64,000 nucleotides of DNA. It comes from Nitrosospira sp. Nsp2. GTDB taxonomy: Bacteria > Pseudomonadota > Gammaproteobacteria > Burkholderiales > Nitrosomonadaceae. Made by a program: the position numbers and the translations under genes. The notes below the pieces were generated by a model. That model did not search any database and was not told where the DNA came from. It saw only the letters and a list, made by a program, of their open reading frames with translations. Positions 58,191 through 64,000 of this stretch are shown piece after piece; the stretch's first letter is position 1, and each line of letters begins with the position of its first letter. Location of the stretch: NCBI RefSeq assembly GCF_003050965.1, contig NZ_QAOU01000001.1, forward strand, positions 1 through 64,000. The letters run 5' to 3'.

Positions 58191-58525
58191 TGGGAAGGCG
58201 CTACCTGCTTGAGGCAAGGAATTTCGTTGTGTTGCTACGGGAATGGTAGAAGAGGTACGTCAGGGTAGAGGGGCAACGTGATGACGATTTGAACCGTTGG
58301 AACCCTCCTGTGCATGCCGTACCAACGGCCGCGCACACGTCAGGCAGGATTTTTGAAGGCCGTGATCGGCCCGATGGGGCGTGTTGAGGGAGAGGCGTTA
58401 TCTCATCCTCTTCCGTCACAAAACAATGACCGCCCTATTTATACCGAGGCAGGATTTCCGGAGAATGCGAATGATCCAATATATATATCGAGACCAAAAT
58501 GGCTTCCGCCGGAGGATCTGACGGA
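58191..58525. other. Gap between the copper promoter and the end of lysS
   Basis: Nothing coding is supported in this 335-bp gap. The segment near 58481-58492 is an AT run (tatatatat). A terminator for lysS is expected here but no clear hairpin was found. Confidence 0.35.
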
Positions 58526-60055
58526 TTAGTCTTCCGGTCGCAGTTGCGGAAACAGAATCACATCGCGAATACTCGGACTATCGGTAAAAAGCATGACGAG
58601 CCGGTCGATGCCGATGCCTTCGCCAGCTGTGGGAGGCAGGCCGTATTCCAGCGCTCGGATATAATCGCCGTCGTAATGCATCGCCTCCTCATCACCAGCC
58701 TCCTTGGCGCTGGCCTGTTCCTGGAAGCGTGCAGCCTGATCCTCCGGGTCGTTCAGTTCAGAAAAACCATTGGCGATTTCGCGTCCGGCAATATAGAGCT
58801 CAAACCGGTCGGTTATTGCGGGATTCAAGTCGTTGCGCCGTGCTAGGGGGGAGACCTCGGCCGGATAATCGATAATAAAAACCGGCTCAAACAGTAAATG
58901 CTCGGTGGTTTCATCAAACAAGGTGAGCTGCAGGGCGCCAATACCGTCCTCCGGTTTATACGCGACACCCAGCGACTTTAGCTTGGCAATCACGAAGGCA
59001 CGATCGGCGAGTTGCACATCGGTTATATCGGGGTGAAACTTCCGGATAGCCTGAGTAATGGTAAGCCGCCCAAAGGGCTGCGCAAGATTAATTTCGCGGC
59101 CCTGATAGACGATTCTCGTGGTGCCCGACACCTTGAGAGCAATTTCCCGCAGCATGGCTTCGGTTAAATCCATCAAGTAGGCGTAGTCCCGATAGGCTTC
59201 GTAGAATTCCAGCATCGTAAACTCGGGATTATGCCGCGTCGAAATGCCTTCGTTCCTGAAGCTGCGGTTGATTTCGAATATCCGCTCCATACCGCCGATA
59301 ACAAGCCGCTTCAAATAAAGTTCCGGCGCGATGCGGAGGTACAATTCCATATCCAGCGCGTTATGGTGCGTGACAAAAGGACGCGCCGCCGCGCCACCGG
59401 GGATGGGATGCATCATCGGCGTCTCGACTTCCAGGTAACCGCGCGCGACCAGAGACTCACGGATGGACTGAATAATGCGTGAGCGGGCGATAAAAACGTT
59501 GCGGCTATTCTCGTTGGTGATGAGGTCGAGATAACGCTGGCGATATTTCTGTTCCTGATCGGCCAGGCCATGAAATTTTTCCGGGAGTGGGCGCAGCGAT
59601 TTTGTCAGCAACCGAAGGCTGGTCACTCGCACGGATAGCTCGCCGGTTCTGGTTCTGAACAGTGTGCCCTGAGCCCCGAGAATATCGCCGAGGTCATAAT
59701 GCTTGAACGCCGCCTGTGTCTCCGCCCCGGCTGAATCAATCGCGATATAGAGTTGAATGCGGCTGCTCATGTCTTGAATCGTGGCGAAGCTCGCCTTCCC
59801 CATGACCCGCTTCAATACCATGCGGCCGGCCACGCTGACAGTCCGAGGCGCCTCTTCCAGCATTTCGTTGGAATAATCCCCATATTCCCGGTGGAGATCC
59901 TGCGCAAGATCATCGCGGCGAAAGTCGTTGGGAAAAGCATTGCCCGCTTGACGCAGCGCTGCAAGTTTGGCGCGGCGCTCTTCGACAAGCTTGATTTCTA
60001 CGTGAAGCCGATCGAGTGTTTCATCCGGATTTTTTTCCAAGGCGTCATCTGCCAC
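58526..60055 (-). CDS. lysS: Lysyl-tRNA synthetase, class II
   Basis: This 509-residue enzyme charges tRNA-Lys. It has an N-terminal OB-fold ([23 protein letters not shown]) and a class II catalytic core with motif 1 region [14 protein letters not shown], motif 2 [26 protein letters not shown] and motif 3 [16 protein letters not shown]. Length and motifs are normal for LysS. AAAGGAG precedes the ATG by 10 bases. It lies 25 bp downstream of prfB on the same strand, the prfB-lysS order found in many bacteria. Confidence 0.97.
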   Translation of the reverse strand: MADDALEKNPDETLDRLHVEIKLVEERRAKLAALRQAGNAFPNDFRRDDLAQDLHREYGDYSNEMLEEAPRTVSVAGRMVLKRVMGKASFATIQDMSSRIQLYIAIDSAGAETQAAFKHYDLGDILGAQGTLFRTRTGELSVRVTSLRLLTKSLRPLPEKFHGLADQEQKYRQRYLDLITNENSRNVFIARSRIIQSIRESLVARGYLEVETPMMHPIPGGAAARPFVTHHNALDMELYLRIAPELYLKRLVIGGMERIFEINRSFRNEGISTRHNPEFTMLEFYEAYRDYAYLMDLTEAMLREIALKVSGTTRIVYQGREINLAQPFGRLTITQAIRKFHPDITDVQLADRAFVIAKLKSLGVAYKPEDGIGALQLTLFDETTEHLLFEPVFIIDYPAEVSPLARRNDLNPAITDRFELYIAGREIANGFSELNDPEDQAARFQEQASAKEAGDEEAMHYDGDYIRALEYGLPPTAGEGIGIDRLVMLFTDSPSIRDVILFPQLRPED

Positions 60056-60080
60056 GTTCGGCTCTCCTTTTATGTCTTAT

Positions 60081-61185
60081 TTATATGCCTTGTTTCAAAC
60101 TCGCGGCAATGAAATCGTCCAACGCCCCATCAAGTACAGCCTGCGTATTGCCGGTTTCGACCCCGGTTCGCAAGTCCTTGATGCGTGACTGGTCCAGCAC
60201 GTAAGAACGGATCTGGTGGCCCCAGCCGATGTCGGTTTTATTGTCTTCGACCGCCTGCTTCTCTTCATTGCGCTTGCGCAATTCGGCCTCATACAGGCGC
60301 GATTTCAACATCGCCATTGCGTCTGCCCGGTTGCGGTGTTGCGAACGGCCGCTTTGGCACTGCACTACAATCCCGGAGGGGTTGTGGGTGATTCGAACAG
60401 CCGAATCGGTTTTGTTGATATGCTGGCCTCCGGCGCCCGACGCCCGGAAGGTATCCACGCGGAGATCCGCCGGGTTGATTTCAATGTCTATCGTCTCATC
60501 CGCTTCGGGGTAAACAAATACGCTGGCAAAGGAAGTATGGCGGCGATTTCCGGAATCGAACGGGGACTTCCGCACCAGGCGGTGCACGCCGGTCTCAGTG
60601 CGAAGGTAGCCATAGGCATACTCCCCGGATATCTTGAGACTTACGCTTTTGATACCCGCAACTTCCCCCGGCGACTCTTCCATTATTTCTACACTATAAC
60701 CGCGGCGTTCGCTATAGCGCAGATACATGCGTTCCAGCATTGCTGCCCAGTCCTGTGCCTCGGTGCCGCCAGAGCCGGACTGAATGTCCACGAAGCAATT
60801 ATTGGGATCCATCGGGCTGGAGAACATCCGACGGAATTCCATATCCGCCACGGTCTTTTCCAGTTGCCCGATATCGCGTTCGATACTCAGCAGTGCGGCG
60901 TCGTCATCCTCTTCCCGAGCCATCTCGAACAAGTCTCGCGCATCGTGCAGTTGCCGTCCGACTGTTTCCAATGTAACAACGATACTCTCCAGCGCCTTCT
61001 TTTCCCGGCCCAGTTCCTGGGCGCGCTTATTGTCCTCCCAGATGGCGGGGTCTTCGGTCAGCCGGGTGAGTTCGTTCAGCCGCGTCTGTTTGCTATCGAA
61101 GTCAAAGATACCTCCGCAATTCCACGGCCCGGTGATCGAGATCATCGAGCTGGTTTACGATCGCGTTGAGTTGTTCCGCTTCCAT
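60081..61185 (-). CDS. prfB: Peptide chain release factor 2, with programmed +1 frameshift
   Basis: RF2 ends translation at UGA and UAA codons. The coding region starts at ATG 61185 ([12 protein letters not shown]), runs 27 codons to CTT (61107-61105), meets TGA at 61104-61102, and continues in the +1 frame from GAC (61103) to the end; the product is 367 residues. The slippery site CTT-TGA-C and the internal CGGAGG just upstream are the standard RF2 autoregulatory signal: when RF2 is scarce, the ribosome shifts. The rest carries the SPF recognition motif (RKSPFDSG) and the catalytic GGQ ([15 protein letters not shown]). A start at 61145 in the second frame would lose the natural N-terminus. 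lysS follows after 25 bp. Confidence 0.97.
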
Positions 61186-61665
61186 GGCGTTATTCCAAAA
61201 AGAAATAATTATACAGGAGGGGGAGGGGCGTTTGCCGCCCCATAAGCAAGGCGACCTGAAAGCTAAAAAGAAGGAATTTATGCGCAGAGCGGCGGATTGC
61301 ATCGTCGCTCGTGCGGCTAGCCCCCTTCTAACGTAAATCATCCACCTACTTGTCAGTTTTCCTATGCCAGTGGTCCTATCGAGAGACTTTTTCTAATATT
61401 CCACTAAACAAAAAACATCGAAGCCTGATCGAGAGATCAATGGGTCTGGAGATTTACTAATATAGAGACGACTCTGATGCAATTCTGCTTAGGAAAAATA
61501 TGAGGAATAAATCCGGGTTCCCTTATCAAAAATTCCTCGGGTTCCGGCGTTTATACATATCCAAACCGCAATCAGTCTGAAGCGGTCAGTTCATTGTCAG
61601 TACTTGTTTAACGACTTGTTCAATCCGCACTATGCGGGGACATTGTTATAAAGGAACGAAAAGCT
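61186..61665. other. Divergent intergenic region between prfB and the 604-residue gene
   Basis: No gene or RNA is supported over about 480 bp. Promoters for prfB (leftward) and the unknown gene (rightward) must lie here; I could not assign clear boxes. The DNA from 61380 to 61500 is more AT-rich than its neighbours. Confidence 0.35.
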
Positions 61666-63480
61666 ATGACAAGACACGCGAACCTCTATGACATCTGTGA
61701 TCAGCCGATCCTTGACGGAGAGTGCGTTACCCCGGCGGGACGCAATCTTAGAGCCATATACAGAGATCTAGCGGGCCATCCCTTTCTAAAGTACGTGATC
61801 CTTAATGGTTGTCGTCATCCTGCTATAGGGGCAACAGAAGTATCCCATTATCAGGAGATGATGCGTAAAGCCATGCAGGCTAGCATTGACAACTGGCACG
61901 ATCCCCTATGGATCGAAACAACCTTTCGTCCCTTGAGTCGACTTCTTGATGGCATCGAAAGCCCTCGTTGGCAGAAACGCGAAAAGACTGAGCGAGTCCA
62001 CAGCGAACCGACTCAAACAGAAATGCAGAAGATGATCGATAACTGTCTACAAGACATTTTACGGATTTGGGATAAAGATAAGAATGATCCCTGGTTTCCA
62101 GTTGCTGCGCAGGTCGAGCTGTCGGGCGATGACCATATGGATGGTAAAAATTTTATCAACGTACTACAGGGGGTAGGCTCCTTCGAATATAAAAACATTT
62201 CGTTGTTATTTGCGCTAATACGATGCTTTCTAATGACGAACCCCGCCAGACTCAGGCTCATCCGCAGGCCTTATCGTGGGATTTGCGAGCCTATGTCAAC
62301 GTCCTTTGCCTGGATCTGGCACAGAATCGCGTTTTCAGATGTCAATTTTTTCGAACATCTGCTTGTGTTTTTAAGCTTGGAGGCTTCGCGACGCCAGCAT
62401 TATCCTCGCATTATCCCGATTCTCGAAAATCTACTGCGTTATTGTGTGTGTAGCAGTCGAGAGTGGCTCGAAACACCGAATAATCTCATTCGGCACCCAG
62501 CTATTACGTGCTTGCCGAAAGATGAAGAGGGGAGACCTCTTTGTCGGCTGTCCGAAGAAGCCCTGCAAAAGAAACGGAACCTGGGATTCGGCGATTACGT
62601 TCCGGATACGGATACAACCTTTCTCACGTTAGCGATGGCGAGAAAGTGGCTTGACTTTGTGCAGAGGGAGCAGTTGGCCGTGGACGGAGGGCTTCTCGAA
62701 AGTTGTGAGTCGCTTTTGGCTTACCCTTGGGTGAAAATTATTGGTGAGTACCAGGTAGGAGGCAAATACAACTCGAATCCACCCACCATTCAGATCACCC
62801 GCCCGTTGGATTACGAGGGTGCCGTGCCGATATGGTTTGATAAAACGTTCAAGAACGAAGACGGCAGGATGATCAGGGAAGTATTAGGTAATGAGATTTG
62901 CCCCGGTCACAACATGGACATTCTAGACGCCATTCTTGTTAACCGGAAACAATGGTTGGCTTTAGAGGGTGAAAACCTGGTCTTTTTACAGCGGTTGCTT
63001 GATTTTCATTATCGAGCCTTCGTAAGCGGTAATTTTCACCATGAAACGGCCCTCAAATATTATTTGCCGGAAATGTATGTCTATTATTTGGGGCGTATGT
63101 ATCGGACTTACACGACACTCACTGATATAGATAAACGTATCCTTGACCCTGACAAAAAAATTGAAGACATGCGCAAGATTGCTCAGCAGTATTGCAAGGA
63201 TGAGTTAATCGGGTATTCCCTCAACGCCTTCGATGCCGCCTTGGCAGTATCTGCGCTCGCGCTGCTGGAATATGAGCCGAGACATGACGGAGTAATTGCT
63301 GCTGGCCTGAAGGTTCTGAGCCAGGCGACGGGGGAAGGCAGAGGCAGCCATCCTTACCGAGCCTATGAATGGAACCGCATGCGTCACCCTACCCGAATTC
63401 TGATCGGCAGTGAGGTTGCAACCGCGTTCTTTGTGCTGAGAGCCAGTAGTGAAGCTATGCGCTACCTCAAAAATGAGTAA
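61666..63480 (+). CDS. Large conserved-looking protein of unknown function (604 aa)
   Basis: I do not recognise this protein. It is 604 residues, has no signal peptide or clear membrane helix, and seems mostly alpha-helical with many aromatic residues. A central motif GDYVPDTDTTFLTLAMARKWLDF and a later SLNAFDAALAVSALALLEYEP, together with PTRILIGSEVATAFFVLRA at the end, look like repeats of an alpha/alpha barrel; the D-T-D-T-T run loosely recalls the acidic motifs of terpene cyclases and prenyl-handling enzymes, but this is no more than a hint. Other features are the CICPGHNMDILDAI-like Cys/His segment (EICPGHNMD) and a YYLPEMYVYYLGRMYRTY helix. AAAGGAACG precedes the ATG. It is a single gene, with no partner nearby to suggest a pathway. 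Confidence 0.8.
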   Translation: MTRHANLYDICDQPILDGECVTPAGRNLRAIYRDLAGHPFLKYVILNGCRHPAIGATEVSHYQEMMRKAMQASIDNWHDPLWIETTFRPLSRLLDGIESPRWQKREKTERVHSEPTQTEMQKMIDNCLQDILRIWDKDKNDPWFPVAAQVELSGDDHMDGKNFINVLQGVGSFEYKNISLLFALIRCFLMTNPARLRLIRRPYRGICEPMSTSFAWIWHRIAFSDVNFFEHLLVFLSLEASRRQHYPRIIPILENLLRYCVCSSREWLETPNNLIRHPAITCLPKDEEGRPLCRLSEEALQKKRNLGFGDYVPDTDTTFLTLAMARKWLDFVQREQLAVDGGLLESCESLLAYPWVKIIGEYQVGGKYNSNPPTIQITRPLDYEGAVPIWFDKTFKNEDGRMIREVLGNEICPGHNMDILDAILVNRKQWLALEGENLVFLQRLLDFHYRAFVSGNFHHETALKYYLPEMYVYYLGRMYRTYTTLTDIDKRILDPDKKIEDMRKIAQQYCKDELIGYSLNAFDAALAVSALALLEYEPRHDGVIAAGLKVLSQATGEGRGSHPYRAYEWNRMRHPTRILIGSEVATAFFVLRASSEAMRYLKNE

Positions 63481-63609
63481 TTATGAAGGGTGAGTGACAG
63501 AACCCGATTTATGCGCATTATTCAACGGATACTCACCGCGAACATTCCCACCTTGTTTGGGGACAAAGGACGTTATCAGTAAGCGGGACCCGTATCCGCG
63601 TGAAGTGAA

Positions 63610-64000
63610 TCACCTCCGAAGCGCTTCGGCGTGAAAACGCAGATGGCTTTCGATGAAGGTACTGATAAAAAAATAACTGTGATCGTAGCCCGCACGCATA
63701 TTGAACTGCACAGGATAATTCGCTGCCTCGGAAGCGGCGATGAATCGTTCAGGCTTAAGTTGCTCGGCCAGGAATTCGTCGGCGTCGCCCTGGTCGATCA
63801 ATATTGGTAGTTGCTGGGATCGGTCCGCCGTCTCGATGAGTAATGTCGCGTCATAGTCCCGCCACCTTTCGATATCGCTGCCCAAATAATGGCTGAATGC
63901 TTTTTTCCCCCACGGGCTGTTGGTCGGGTTGGCGATGGGTGAAAAGGCGGAGACTGCGCGATAGCGGTGGGGGTTGCGTAGGGCTATGACCAGTGCGCCG
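63610..64000 (-). CDS. S-formylglutathione hydrolase, C-terminal part (5' end outside the window)
   Basis: The frame is open to the window end and encodes the last 130 residues of an esterase-D/FrmB-type enzyme that hydrolyses S-formylglutathione to formate and glutathione in formaldehyde detoxification. Visible are SAFSPIANPTNSPWGKKAF, YLGSDIERWRDYDAT, the catalytic Asp in DQGDADEF and the catalytic His in GYDHSYFF. The nucleophile elbow (GHSMGG in the family) would lie just beyond the window edge. The ending HAEALRR is typical. A companion class III alcohol dehydrogenase (frmA) may lie further upstream. Confidence 0.93.
   Translation of the reverse strand, partial: GALVIALRNPHRYRAVSAFSPIANPTNSPWGKKAFSHYLGSDIERWRDYDATLLIETADRSQQLPILIDQGDADEFLAEQLKPERFIAASEAANYPVQFNMRAGYDHSYFFISTFIESHLRFHAEALRR

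Noticed and set aside
61102-61104. In-frame TGA in prfB as a sign of a pseudogene
   Set aside because: The TGA is part of the programmed frameshift signal CTT-TGA-C, conserved in RF2 genes.
60216-61169. 317-codon plus-strand frame
   Set aside because: Antisense to prfB.

Overview
The window reads as a piece of a Gram-negative betaproteobacterial chromosome, most like a Nitrosospira-type ammonia oxidiser (Nitrosomonadaceae). That placement is inferred from the overall protein character, the pcm-tolC pair, an HpnA-type epimerase, a remnant of a HAF-repeat PEP-CTERM protein and the many cytochrome c and copper genes. No amo, hao, rRNA or tRNA gene is present to confirm it. No intact insertion sequence, prophage or CRISPR array was seen.

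1-13.4 kb is a siderophore locus. It holds the end of an NRPS (PCP-C-A-PCP-TE), an HSL-type esterase, a TonB-dependent receptor, an ornithine/lysine N-monooxygenase, an IucB-like N-acyltransferase, a PvdE/SyrD-type exporter and a PepSY membrane protein. The acyltransferase operon and the exporter diverge from a 220-bp region with three Fur-box-like sites, so the set is probably iron-repressed and makes a hydroxamate peptide. 13.4-14.9 kb is decayed DNA containing a frameshifted HAF/PEP-CTERM gene.

14.9-31.5 kb is a mixed housekeeping and stress region: a J1-type ADP-ribosylglycohydrolase, a DUF5335 protein, a lone GvpU-like protein, a frameshifted ychJ, the SrkA kinase, topoisomerase IB, glycerol kinase, a RecQ variant, a host-attachment-type protein, an S9 peptidase and an exbB-exbD-tonB-like operon. 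That operon could energise the receptor of the first region.

32-37.5 kb is a tight three-gene signalling operon: a PAS histidine kinase, an Rcp1-like response regulator and a REC-REC-PAS-GAF-GGDEF-EAL protein. 37.7-51.5 kb carries a PBP7-type endopeptidase, a Na+/H+ antiporter, a Sel1 lipoprotein, glnA, a rhodanese, uppP, thiC behind a TPP riboswitch, pcm-tolC, a membrane-anchored MutS-like ATPase and an HpnA-like epimerase.

51.7-58.2 kb is a copper operon read leftward: HMA-SafE membrane protein, CopA ATPase, CopZ chaperone, CsoR-type repressor, then two c-type cytochromes. Its promoter has a perfect 8-bp inverted repeat lying between and overlapping good -35 and -10 boxes, which is the expected design for CsoR autoregulation. 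58.5-64 kb holds lysS, prfB with its programmed +1 frameshift, an unrecognised 604-residue protein and the end of an S-formylglutathione hydrolase gene.
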